16,559 nt of DNA from Thermoleophilia bacterium (lineage in GTDB: Bacteria > Actinomycetota > Thermoleophilia > Miltoncostaeales > Miltoncostaeaceae), in assembly GCA_016463385.1 (NCBI GenBank), contig JAEMRL010000010.1, positions 1-16,559 on the forward strand, in the 5' to 3' direction. The notes below the pieces were generated by a model, which ran no database searches, was not told the DNA's origin, and saw only the letters and a list, made by a program, of their open reading frames with translations. Position 1 is the first letter of the stretch. Each line of letters opens with the position of its first letter. The translations under genes and the position numbers were made by a program. Below, piece after piece: positions 1-7,144 of this stretch.

Positions 1-300
1 CGCTACGGCACCGCCCTCGGCCGCTCGACCTTCGCCATCACCCTGCGCCCGCGCATCGTGTTCCGCGCCCGGAGCGGCGGCCGCACCACCGAGGCCGAGG
101 TGCGGCCCCACATCCCCTTCGCGACGCTGAGGCTCACCCGCCCCGGCGCGCTCGCGACGCGCGTCCCCGGAACGATCACCGTCGATCGCCGCGGCCGCTT
201 CGCGCTCCCCATCTCGACGCGGGCCGCCGAGCGGCTCGGGGCGCTCCTCACGGATCGCGGCCCGAAGCCCCCGGTGGGCCTGCGCGGGCCCGGGCTGTGA
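1..300 (+). CDS. C-terminal fragment of an unrecognised protein (5' truncated by window edge)
   Basis: An open frame runs from the first base (codon CGC) to a TGA at 298-300, about 99 codons. There is no convincing start inside it, so the gene begins outside the window. The fragment is rich in Arg, Thr, Val and Pro with alternating hydrophobic residues (for example TFAITLRPRIVFRAR), which suggests beta strands, as in a secreted or wall-associated beta-sandwich. I do not recognise a family and assign no function. Codon use has the same strong GC3 bias as the certain genes, and the opposite-strand frame over this region looks like a shadow. A GTG at 58 could be called as a start, but coding character continues upstream of it. 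A 7-bp hairpin follows at 325-344. Confidence 0.5.
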   Translation, partial: RYGTALGRSTFAITLRPRIVFRARSGGRTTEAEVRPHIPFATLRLTRPGALATRVPGTITVDRRGRFALPISTRAAERLGALLTDRGPKPPVGLRGPGL

Positions 301-324
301 GCCCGGGACCCCCCACGGACGGGA

Positions 325-344
325 GCCGCGGTCAGACCCGCGGC
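325..344 (+). terminator. Short GC hairpin between the first gene and the DUF4331 gene
   Basis: GCCGCGG (325-331) and CCGCGGC (338-344) form a perfect 7-bp stem with a 6-base loop. It lies 24 bases after the stop of the upstream fragment and well before the DUF4331 start. No T tract follows, so it may be a weak terminator of the first gene or an incidental GC palindrome. The promoter of the metal operon must lie near here or within the first gene, but I see no clear -10 or -35 in 345-408. Confidence 0.3.
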
Positions 345-422
345 ACGGTGACCCACACCACGACGCCGACCCGGCGGCATCCGGGACCGGCGGCGCGAAC
401 GCACGACGAAAGGACCACCAAC

Positions 423-1898
423 GTGCCAACCCACGGACGACGGCTCCGCCGCGTCGCGGTACCCCTCGCGGTGACCGCCGCGGCGGGAGCCGCCGTACTC
501 GTCCCATCGTTCCTCAGCGCGTCGAGCCACCGGGAGGCGCCATCCATCTCCCAGGACCCGACCGCCGACAACACGGACGTCTACGCCTTCCGCTCCCCCG
601 ACGCACCGAACACGGCGACGCTGATCGCCAACTTCGTGCCGTTCCAGGAGCCGGCGGGCGGTCCGAACTTCTACCGCTTCTCGGATGACGTGAAGTACGA
701 GATCAAGGTGGACAACACCGGCGACGGCAAGGCCGACGTCACCTACGAGTTCCGGTTCGACACCACGATCAAGAACCCGGCGACCTTCCTCTACAACGGG
801 AACGCGGTCACCTACGACGCCAAGAAGGGCCAGTACGTCAACCTGAACCTGGTCCAGACGTACACCCTGCGCAAGATCACGCGCGACTCCAAGGGCCGGA
901 CGGTCGTCTCGACGATCGGCCGCAACCTGCTCACCCCGCCGAACAACGTCGGCCCGCGCTCGACTCCCGACTACGAGTCGCTCGTGGCCCCGGCGATCCA
1001 CGGCTTCAAGGACGGCACCAAGGTCTTCGCCGGCCAGCGTGACGACCCGTTCTACGTCGATCTCGGCGGCACGTTCGACCTGCTCGGCTTCCGCAGCGCG
1101 CCCCCCGGGGCGTTCTCGGCGGGTGGCGTCGACGGCCTCCGCGGCTACAGCGTCAACACGATCGCCATCCAGGTGCCGATCAAGCACCTCACCCGCACGA
1201 AGTCGGTCCCGACCGACATCAACGCCACCAGCTCCGCGGTCGGCGTCTACGCCACGGCCTCGCGGCCGGTGGTGGACATCAAGAAGGGCGATGCCCGCGT
1301 GCGCTGGCAGCAGGTCTCGCGCCTGGGTGAGCCCCTCATCAACGAGGTCGTTATCCCGCTGGGCAAGAAGGACCTCTGGAACCGCAGCGAGCCCTCGAAC
1401 GACTCCCAGTTCGAGAAGAACTACCTCAAGCCCGAGCTCGCCGGGATCATCAACGCCCTGTACGACATCGGCGCCCCCACCACGGGCCGCGTCGACCTCA
1501 CGACGGTGCTGCTCACGGGCATCCCGCCGAAGAACGGCCTCGGCCTGCCGACGACCCAGATCTCCAGCGGCAAGCCGGCGAAGGCCGACCTCCTGCGGGT
1601 GAACCTCGCAGTGCCCCCCACCCCGTTCGCGCAGCAGGACCGCCTCGGCCTCCTGGCCGGGCAGGCGGACGGGTTCCCGAACGGCCGCCGCCTGGTGGAC
1701 GACGTCGTGGACATCGAGGAGCGCGCCGTCGCGGGCGTCCTCGCCACGCCCTTCGGGCTGCCGGCGCCGAACGGCGGCAACGCCGCCCTGGCACCGCTGC
1801 TCGGAGACGGCGTGAACACCAACGACAAGCCCTTCCTGGAGTCGTTCCCCTACGTGGCGACGCCCGGCTCGGGCTTCGACTCGGTCCCGCACCCCTAG
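423..1898 (+). CDS. Secreted DUF4331-family protein
   Basis: A 491-residue protein. I chose GTG 423 because AAAGGA (409-414) lies 8 bases upstream and the N-terminus becomes a compact signal peptide (basic residues 5-10, hydrophobic 11-31). The frame is also open back to a GTG at 297, but that would add an implausible Arg/Thr-rich extension. After the signal comes SSHREAP followed by DPTADNTDVYAF, which I recall as the hallmark of DUF4331, and a C-terminal GFPNGRRLVDDVVD near residues 417-430 also fits. The DUF4331 function is unknown. The protein should be exported, predicted cleavage being after Ala33. That would leave Ser-Ser-His at the mature N-terminus, an ATCUN-like Ni/Cu-binding arrangement (inference). 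It is the first gene of the apparent metal operon; a strong hairpin separates it from the TPR gene. The family assignment is firm and the metal role is speculative. Confidence 0.85.
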   Translation: MPTHGRRLRRVAVPLAVTAAAGAAVLVPSFLSASSHREAPSISQDPTADNTDVYAFRSPDAPNTATLIANFVPFQEPAGGPNFYRFSDDVKYEIKVDNTGDGKADVTYEFRFDTTIKNPATFLYNGNAVTYDAKKGQYVNLNLVQTYTLRKITRDSKGRTVVSTIGRNLLTPPNNVGPRSTPDYESLVAPAIHGFKDGTKVFAGQRDDPFYVDLGGTFDLLGFRSAPPGAFSAGGVDGLRGYSVNTIAIQVPIKHLTRTKSVPTDINATSSAVGVYATASRPVVDIKKGDARVRWQQVSRLGEPLINEVVIPLGKKDLWNRSEPSNDSQFEKNYLKPELAGIINALYDIGAPTTGRVDLTTVLLTGIPPKNGLGLPTTQISSGKPAKADLLRVNLAVPPTPFAQQDRLGLLAGQADGFPNGRRLVDDVVDIEERAVAGVLATPFGLPAPNGGNAALAPLLGDGVNTNDKPFLESFPYVATPGSGFDSVPHP

Positions 1899-1910
1899 CG
1901 GACCGGATCC

Positions 1911-1940
1911 GCATCCCCGGGGCTCCGGCCCCGGGGATGC
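1911..1940 (+). terminator. Strong stem-loop inside the operon, after the DUF4331 gene
   Basis: GCATCCCCGGGG (1911-1922) pairs perfectly with CCCCGGGGATGC (1929-1940) across a 6-base loop, giving a 12-bp stem that starts 13 bases after the DUF4331 stop. No T run follows and the next gene starts 30 bases later on the same strand. It could be a partial terminator or a 3'-end stabiliser that makes the DUF4331 message more abundant than the downstream genes. The structure is certain; its role is inferred. Confidence 0.55.
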
Positions 1941-1970
1941 ACCCGGTCGGCGCACCCCCTTCCGACACAC

Positions 1971-3278
1971 ATGACCCTCAGCCCCCGCATCCCCGGACTC
2001 CTCGCCGCCGCGCTCGCCGCGCTCGTGGTCTTCGGCGCCACCGCCCTGGTGCTCTCGCGCACCCGGGGTGAGGCGCCGCCCGCCGCGGCCGCCGCCGCGC
2101 CCGTGCCGCGCACCACCGACGGCACGATCGCCGCCGCCCAGGCGCGGCTCGCGGAGGACCCGGGCGACGTGCGGGCGCTCACCGCGCTCGCCGGCGCCTC
2201 GCTCGACAAGGCCCGCCAGACCGGCGACCCCACCTGGAACACCCGCGCCGAGGAGGCCGCCCGGCGCGCGCTGGAGCGCGACCCGCGCAGCTTCGAGGCC
2301 ATGGACGCGCTCGGCACGCTCGCCCTCACCCGCCACCGCTTCGCCGACGCCCTCGACTGGTCGCGGCGGAGCCTCGCCGTGGCGCCGAGCCGGGTGGCGC
2401 CGATCGGCATCCAGGCCGACGCGCTGATCGAGCTCGGCCGCTACGAGGCCGGCGTGGCCGCGATCCAGCGCCGCCTCGAGCTGCGTCCCGACCTGCCCGC
2501 CTACAGCCGCGCCTCCTACGCGCTGGAGCTGCGGGGCGACCGCGCGGGGGCGATCTCCCTGATGCAGCTCGCCGTCGGCGCCGGCGTCCCGGGCGGTGAG
2601 GCCCAGACCTGGGCGCGCGTGCAGCTCGGCCTACTGCGGGCCGGTGGCGGCGACCTCGGCGGGGCCGAGCGCGAGATGCGCACCGCCCTCGCGGCGCTGC
2701 CCGGCGACGCCCGCGCGACGGCCGGGCTGGCGCACGTGCTCGCCTCCCGCGGGCGGCTCGAGCGCGCCGCGACCCTCTACTCGCAGGCGATCGACCGCCT
2801 GCCGCTGCCCGAGTACCCGGCCGCGCTCGCCGACGTCCACCGCGCCCTCGGGCGCGACGCGGCGGCGCGCGACGACCTCGCCCTGGCCGCCGCGATGCAG
2901 GACCTGCTCGCCACCAACGGCTCGCTCGTCGACCTGGACCTCTCCCTCCAGAACGCCGACGCCCGCCGGCCCGGCGCCGCCGACATCGCCGCCGCCCGCG
3001 CCGCGCGCGAGGCGCGCCCCGGCGTGATCGGCGACCAGGTGCTCGGCTGGGTGCTCACCCGCGCGGGCCGCTGCGCCGAGGGCGACCGGTTCGCCACGCG
3101 CAGCCTGCGTCTCGGGACCCGCGACGCCCTGATGCTCTTCCACGCGGGCATGGCCGCCTCGTGCGCGGGACGCACGGACGTCGCCCGCGAGCGCCTCTCA
3201 CAGGCCCTCGCCCTCAACCCGGCCTTCTCCGTGCGCTGGGCTCCGGTGGCCCGCGCCGAGCTGGCGGGCCTCGGATGA
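1971..3278 (+). CDS. Membrane-anchored tetratricopeptide-repeat (TPR) protein
   Basis: A 435-residue protein. Residues about 8-29 form one hydrophobic helix (signal anchor or uncleaved signal), followed by an Ala/Pro linker and then helical repeats to the end. Several repeats match the TPR pattern, for example the one near residues 94-125 ending ALERDPRSFEAMDALGTLAL, and the next, RHRFADALDWSRRSLAVAPS. TPR arrays are protein-protein interaction scaffolds; here the array would face outside the membrane. No enzymatic motif is visible. The Shine-Dalgarno before ATG 1971 is weak, so translation may depend on the upstream gene despite a 72-base gap. Its stop overlaps the next start (ATGA, 3275-3278), which ties it to the NicO transporter. 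A reasonable guess is a partner of the secreted DUF4331 protein or of the transporter ectodomain, but nothing in the sequence proves it. Confidence 0.8.
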   Translation: MTLSPRIPGLLAAALAALVVFGATALVLSRTRGEAPPAAAAAAPVPRTTDGTIAAAQARLAEDPGDVRALTALAGASLDKARQTGDPTWNTRAEEAARRALERDPRSFEAMDALGTLALTRHRFADALDWSRRSLAVAPSRVAPIGIQADALIELGRYEAGVAAIQRRLELRPDLPAYSRASYALELRGDRAGAISLMQLAVGAGVPGGEAQTWARVQLGLLRAGGGDLGGAEREMRTALAALPGDARATAGLAHVLASRGRLERAATLYSQAIDRLPLPEYPAALADVHRALGRDAAARDDLALAAAMQDLLATNGSLVDLDLSLQNADARRPGAADIAAARAAREARPGVIGDQVLGWVLTRAGRCAEGDRFATRSLRLGTRDALMLFHAGMAASCAGRTDVARERLSQALALNPAFSVRWAPVARAELAGLG

Positions 3279-4828
3279 TGCGCCGCCTGCTCATGCTGGT
3301 GCTCGCGGCCGCCGCCCTCGCCGCGGCGGCGACGCAGGCCTCGGCCCACCCCCTCGGCAACTTCACGGTCAACACCTACCTGCGCGTCGAGGCCAGCGGC
3401 GGCGAGCTCTACCTGCGCCAGGTCGTCGACATGGCCGAGATCCCCGCCTTCCGCGAGCGCGCCGCCGTGGACGGTGCAGGCGGTCTCGACGCCTACGCGA
3501 GAGAGCGCGCGGCCGAACGCGCGCGTGGCATCGCGCTGACCGTCGACGGCCGCCGGGCCGTCGTGTCCCCCGTCTCGCAGACGGCCGGCTGGCGCCCCGG
3601 TGAGGGGGGCCTGCAGGTGCTCCGCTACGCCGCCTGGTACCGGGCGGAGGTCCCGGCCTCCGGCGGTACGGGCGAGCGCTCCGTCACGGTGGACGTCCCC
3701 GGCTACGCCGACCGCGTGGGCTGGCACGAGCTGGTCGTGCGCGCCTCGAGCGGAGCGGCCGTCGCCGGCGCGACCGCGCCGGCCGACGATCTCTCGGACG
3801 AGTTGCGCTCCTACCCGGGCGGCCTGCTGCAGAGCCCGCCGCAGATCACCTCGGCGCGCTTCGGCTGGACGCCGGGCGAGGGCGAGGGCGCCGTCGGCCC
3901 CCTGACCACGGACCCGGAGAGCGCCGTCACGGAGGCCTCGCCGGGAGGCCTCGACGGCCTTCTCGACGACGACCTCTCCTTCGGCGTGGTGGTCGGGGCC
4001 CTGCTGCTGGCGATGGGCTGGGGGGCCCTCCATTCCCTCTCGCCGGGCCACGGCAAGACCATGGTGGCGGCCTACCTGGTCGGCTCGCGCGGCACCGCCC
4101 GCCACGCGCTGCTGCTCGGGCTGTTCGTGACCGTCACGCACACCATCGGGGTGATCGCCCTCGGGCTGGTGACGCTGTTCGCCTCGCGCTACATCCTCCC
4201 GGAGGACCTCTTCCCCTGGATCAACCTGGTAGCCGCGCTGATGGTCGTGGCGGTCGGCGTCTGGGTCGGCTGGAGCCGGCTCACGACGATGCGCCGGCGG
4301 CTCGCGCACGACCGGGCCCACCGTGCCGCGACGGTCGCGCGCACGGCCGCCCCGCGCGTCGGCCCGGGCCGCGTGCTCGCCGTCGCGGGCATGCGCTCCC
4401 CGGTGACGCGCCTGCAGGCGCCCGTCCACGCCCACGCGCACGGCCACTCGCACGGCCACGGCCACCACCACCATCACCACGGGCCCGGCGGCCACACCCA
4501 CGCGCCGCCTGAGGACCTGTCGATGCGGAGCCTGCTCGCCGTGGGCGCGTCGGCCGGGATCATCCCCTGCCCGTCGGCCCTGGTGCTGCTGCTCGGAGCG
4601 ATCGCCCTCGACCGGGTCGGCTACGGGCTGGTGCTCGTGGTGGCCTTCTCGCTCGGCCTGGCCGGCCTCCTCAGCGCCATCGGGCTGCTGATCCTCTACG
4701 CGCGCCGGTTCGTCGAGCGCATCCCCCTGGACGGCCGGCTCGCCGCGGCCGTGCCCACCCTCTCCGCCCTGGTCATCGTGGCGCTGGGCCTCGTGCTCAC
4801 CGTCCGCGCCGTCCCCGGCATCCTCTAG
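3275..4828 (+). CDS. NicO/RcnA-family nickel-cobalt transporter with N-terminal ectodomain
   Basis: A 517-residue membrane protein. ATG 3275 overlaps the TPR stop by four bases, and the next residues form a signal peptide ending ASA (22-24) just before HPLGNFTVN. Residues 25-230 are a soluble domain expected outside the membrane. The transporter part starts near 234: one helix carries HSLSPGHGK (253-261), the next THT (288-290), and after a charged cytoplasmic loop with 14 His between 385 and 409 comes GIIPCPSALVLLL (428-440). These are NicO (PF03824-type) hallmarks, and the His-rich loop is typical of RcnA-like proteins. The family moves Ni or Co; some members import and RcnA exports, and the direction here cannot be read from sequence. 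Predicted cleavage makes His25 the mature N-terminus. The Fur-family gene starts 16 bases after the stop. Confidence 0.88.
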   Translation: MMRRLLMLVLAAAALAAAATQASAHPLGNFTVNTYLRVEASGGELYLRQVVDMAEIPAFRERAAVDGAGGLDAYARERAAERARGIALTVDGRRAVVSPVSQTAGWRPGEGGLQVLRYAAWYRAEVPASGGTGERSVTVDVPGYADRVGWHELVVRASSGAAVAGATAPADDLSDELRSYPGGLLQSPPQITSARFGWTPGEGEGAVGPLTTDPESAVTEASPGGLDGLLDDDLSFGVVVGALLLAMGWGALHSLSPGHGKTMVAAYLVGSRGTARHALLLGLFVTVTHTIGVIALGLVTLFASRYILPEDLFPWINLVAALMVVAVGVWVGWSRLTTMRRRLAHDRAHRAATVARTAAPRVGPGRVLAVAGMRSPVTRLQAPVHAHAHGHSHGHGHHHHHHGPGGHTHAPPEDLSMRSLLAVGASAGIIPCPSALVLLLGAIALDRVGYGLVLVVAFSLGLAGLLSAIGLLILYARRFVERIPLDGRLAAAVPTLSALVIVALGLVLTVRAVPGIL

Positions 4829-4844
4829 ACCCCGAGGCAGACCG

Positions 4845-5384
4845 ATGTCGCACCATCACGAGACGCCTTGCCATCCGCCCGCACCTGCGACACAGTTGCA
4901 ACTGCGAGACGCTCGGAACGCGGGGGATGCCGCCGCCGCGATCCTGAGACGCGCGGGATGTCGCCCGACCGCCCAACGCCTGCTGGTCCTTCAGGCGCTG
5001 GGTGGCGGGGGTCACGTCACCGCCGACGACATCCTCGTCCACGCGCGCGAGCGCTATCCGTCGATCAACCCCTCGACGGTCTACCGGACGCTCGACGCGC
5101 TGGTCGCGGCCGGCATCGCCCGCCGCACCGACCTGGGCTCCGACCGGCTCTACTTCGAGGTGGCCCGCACCCACCGCCACCACCACGTCGTCTGCCAGGA
5201 GTGCGGCGCCGTGGAGCACCTTCACGACGCGGCCCTCGCCGCCCTCGCTCCGGCGGTCGCCGCCGAGACGGGGTACCGCCTCACCCCCGACCAGGAGATC
5301 GCCATCCCGGCGATCTGCCCCGCCTGCCAGTCCGCCGCACCGGCGGACGCGGAGAAAGGACACCACCACCATGCACATCCCTGA
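4845..5384 (+). CDS. Fur-family metal-responsive repressor (Nur/Zur-like)
   Basis: A 179-residue cytosolic DNA-binding protein. The winged helix includes GCRPTAQRLLVLQAL (38-52) and the recognition helix STVYRTLDALVAAGI (77-91). The dimerisation domain has a His cluster (H110, H112-H114) and two CxxC pairs (C117/C120 and C158/C161), the structural zinc site of the family. ATG 4845 is supported by GAGG seven bases upstream. Both ends are unusual: the start reads MSHHHETPCH and the tail GHHHHAHP. The metal specificity is not fixed by sequence alone, but the flanking Ni/Co transporters make a nickel sensor of the Nur type most likely (inference). The last 14 bases overlap cbiM. A TTGCAA palindrome within the first codons (4893-4904) may be an operator. 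An alternative TTG start at 4896 would remove the His-rich N-terminus but lacks a ribosome site. Confidence 0.88.
   Translation: MSHHHETPCHPPAPATQLQLRDARNAGDAAAAILRRAGCRPTAQRLLVLQALGGGGHVTADDILVHARERYPSINPSTVYRTLDALVAAGIARRTDLGSDRLYFEVARTHRHHHVVCQECGAVEHLHDAALAALAPAVAAETGYRLTPDQEIAIPAICPACQSAAPADAEKGHHHHAHP
4885..4904 (+). promoter_or_regulatory. Candidate Nur-box-like site inside the fur-family coding start
   Basis: TTGCAA (4896-4901) sits in a perfect 12-bp palindrome CAGTTGCAACTG (4893-4904). It is preceded, at exactly five bases, by CTGCGA (4885-4890), which matches TTGCAA at 4 of 6 positions. As I recall, Streptomyces Nur recognises TTGCAA-N5-TTGCAA. The location inside the gene is unusual and one half-site is degenerate, so this is only a candidate for autoregulation or control of the downstream cbi genes. 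Confidence 0.3.
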
Positions 5385-6057
5385 CGGATTCCTCGACGGG
5401 TCCGTGGCCGCGACGATGGCCGTCCCGGCGGTCGCCGCCGTGGCCTACGGCGTGCGCCGCGCCGGCAGGACCCTCGACGACAGCAAGGTCCCCCTGCTCG
5501 GCGTCACGGCCGCGTTCATCTTCGCGGTCCAGATGCTCAACTTCCCGGTGGCCGGCGGCACCAGCGGGCACCTGATGGGCGGTGCCCTCGCCGCGGTGCT
5601 GCTCGGCCCGTGGCTCGCCTGCATCGTGATGGCGGTCGTCGTGGCCGGCCAGGCGTTCGTATTCGCCGACGGCGGCATCACGGCCCTCGGGGCGAACATC
5701 TTCAACATGGGCGTGGTCGGCGCGCTCGGCGTCGGGCTCGCGATGGTGCTGGCCCGCCGGATCCTGCCGGCGAACCGCACCGTCTTCCTCTCGGTCGCCG
5801 GCGTCGGCGCCTGGGCGTCGGTGATGCTCGGCGCCCTGCTGGCCTCGGCGCAGCTCGGCCTGTCGGGGACGGTGCCGTTCGCGACCGTCCTGCCCGCCAT
5901 GCTCGGCGTGCACGCCCTGATCGGGATCGGCGAGGCCGTCATCACGGTCGCCGCGCTGAGCGCGGTGCTCGCCACCCGGCCCGACCTGATCGACGGGGCC
6001 GGCTTCGGCCCCCTCTCCACCGCCCCGCTCACGCCGGCCGCCGAGGTGGCGTCATGA
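5371..6057 (+). CDS. cbiM: CbiM, substrate-specificity (S) component of ECF cobalt/nickel importer
   Basis: A 228-residue membrane protein that binds Co(II) or Ni(II) for the ECF transporter. The start at ATG 5371 gives the invariant MHIPDGFLDG, with GAGAAAGGA (5352-5360) as a good ribosome site. In characterised CbiM/NikM the metal is bound by the N-terminal amine and His2, with a further His in GTSGHLMGG; here that is His67. QAFVFADGGITALGANIFNMG (94-114) is the other conserved block. Several hydrophobic helices cover the chain, and length is normal. The first 14 bases are also the end of the fur-family gene in another frame, and the last four bases overlap cbiN (ATGA). No cobalamin or Ni-enzyme genes are in view, so cobalt versus nickel cannot be decided. 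Confidence 0.95.
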   Translation: MHIPDGFLDGSVAATMAVPAVAAVAYGVRRAGRTLDDSKVPLLGVTAAFIFAVQMLNFPVAGGTSGHLMGGALAAVLLGPWLACIVMAVVVAGQAFVFADGGITALGANIFNMGVVGALGVGLAMVLARRILPANRTVFLSVAGVGAWASVMLGALLASAQLGLSGTVPFATVLPAMLGVHALIGIGEAVITVAALSAVLATRPDLIDGAGFGPLSTAPLTPAAEVAS

Positions 6058-6380
6058 CCCGCATGCCCGTGGTGGTGTTCACCGTGCTGGCGCTCGCCCT
6101 GGCCGTCGGGCTGGCGACGGCCGTCTCCCCCTACGCGTCGCCGCAGCCCGATGGCCTCGAGAGGGTCGCCGGCGACACGGGCTTCCTCGAGGAGGGCGGC
6201 CTGCACGCGGTGCAGGAGGACTCCCCGATCCCCGACTACGCGTTCCCGGGGATCGCGGACGAGCGCCTCGCGACCGGCGTGGCCGGGTTCGTGGGCACGC
6301 TCGGGATCTTCCTGGTGGGCTACGGGATCGCGTGGGGGCTCCGCCGCACGCGCGGGGCGGAGGGCGCGACCGCGCCGTGA
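6054..6380 (+). CDS. cbiN: CbiN, small auxiliary membrane component of the ECF importer
   Basis: A 108-residue protein with a hydrophobic helix at each end (about residues 5-25 and 75-96) and an extracytoplasmic loop between them. The loop starts with PQPDGLERVAGDTGF (30-44) and includes the DSPIPDYAFPG block, the PDGLE/CbiN signature. In characterised systems CbiN inserts its loop into CbiM to allow metal loading. ATG 6054 overlaps the cbiM stop (ATGA), and its own TGA overlaps the GTG start of cbiQ. The gene is complete and of usual length. Confidence 0.93.
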   Translation: MTRMPVVVFTVLALALAVGLATAVSPYASPQPDGLERVAGDTGFLEEGGLHAVQEDSPIPDYAFPGIADERLATGVAGFVGTLGIFLVGYGIAWGLRRTRGAEGATAP

Positions 6381-7144
6381 GCGGATCGCACGACCACGCG
6401 GGCGGTGGACCGGTCGGTGACCTCACCAGCCGGGTCCACCGCCTCGACCCCCGGGCGAAGATCGTCGGGCTCGTCGCCGTGACGCTGGTCGGGGTCTCGA
6501 CGCCCATCTCCGCCTGGGAGGTCTGGGTGGCGTGCGGGCTGGTGCTCGCCGCGGTGGCGGCGGCGGGCCGCGTCCCCGCGCGCGTGATCTGGGTGCGCGC
6601 GCGGGTGGTGCTGCCGCTGGTCATCGTCGTCGCCGCGTTCATCCCCTTCTTCCGGGGCGGCGAGGTGGTCGCCTCGCTCGGCCCCCTCGACGTCTCGCGC
6701 GAGGGGCTCGAGGTGCTCGGCTCCGTCGCCGCCAAGGCGACGATCGGGACGGTCAGCGCCGTCCTGCTGGGCGCGACGACCTCGGTGCCGGCGATCATCC
6801 GCGGCCTCGAGACCATGCGGGTGCCGCGCCTGCTGACCCTGATCGCGGCCTTCATGTACCGCTACCTGTTCGTGATCGCCGAGGAGCTGCGCCGGATGCG
6901 CTCGGCGCTCGCCTCGCGCGCCTACCGCCCGCGCACCGCGCTGCAGGCGGCCGCCCTCGGGCGGATGGCCACCGCGCTGTTCCTGCGCACCTTCTCCCGC
7001 GGCGAGCGGATCTACCTCGCCATGCTCGCCCGCGGCTACAGCGGCCGCATGCCGCGCCTCGACCCGCTGCGCCTCGCGCGCGCCGACGCCGTGTTCGTCG
7101 GTCTCATCCTCCTGACCCTCCTCCCCCTCCGGGTGATCTCATGA
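6377..7144 (+). CDS. cbiQ: CbiQ, transmembrane coupling (T) component of the ECF importer
   Basis: A 255-residue membrane protein that couples the ATPase to CbiM. GTG 6377 overlaps the cbiN stop as GTGA, which fixes the start; upstream in-frame codons would intrude into cbiN. RVHRLDPRAKIVGLV (about 19-33) is the conserved N-terminal block, followed by four to five hydrophobic segments. The cytoplasmic coupling helices are visible as RGLETMRVPRLLTLI with MYRYLFVIAEELRRMRSALASRAY, and later RGERIYLAMLARGY. These carry the two Ala-Arg-Gly-like motifs (SRA and ARG) that contact the ATPase grooves. The N-terminus has a small His-containing tail (SHDH). The stop overlaps cbiO (ATGA). Confidence 0.93.
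   Translation: MSGSHDHAGGGPVGDLTSRVHRLDPRAKIVGLVAVTLVGVSTPISAWEVWVACGLVLAAVAAAGRVPARVIWVRARVVLPLVIVVAAFIPFFRGGEVVASLGPLDVSREGLEVLGSVAAKATIGTVSAVLLGATTSVPAIIRGLETMRVPRLLTLIAAFMYRYLFVIAEELRRMRSALASRAYRPRTALQAAALGRMATALFLRTFSRGERIYLAMLARGYSGRMPRLDPLRLARADAVFVGLILLTLLPLRVIS

Noticed and set aside
3..2336. Very long - strand open frame (777 codons) over the first gene, DUF4331 and the TPR gene
   Set aside because: It is a shadow of strong GC3 bias: low-complexity Arg/Gly/Ala/Val sequence with no domain, antisense to clearly recognisable proteins.
2777..4501. Long - strand open frame (574 codons) opposite the TPR and NicO genes
   Set aside because: Antisense shadow; the + strand carries NicO motifs, a signal peptide and TPR repeats, while this frame is compositionally biased.
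4432..4502. Repeated CAC/GGC units as a microsatellite or CRISPR-like repeat
   Set aside because: They encode the His-rich cytoplasmic loop of the NicO transporter, in frame and typical of the family; no regular repeat-spacer structure exists.
4829..5384. Riboswitch (cobalamin type) ahead of cbiM
   Set aside because: The space before cbiM is fur-family coding sequence and only 16 bases precede that gene; no B12-box-like sequence was seen.
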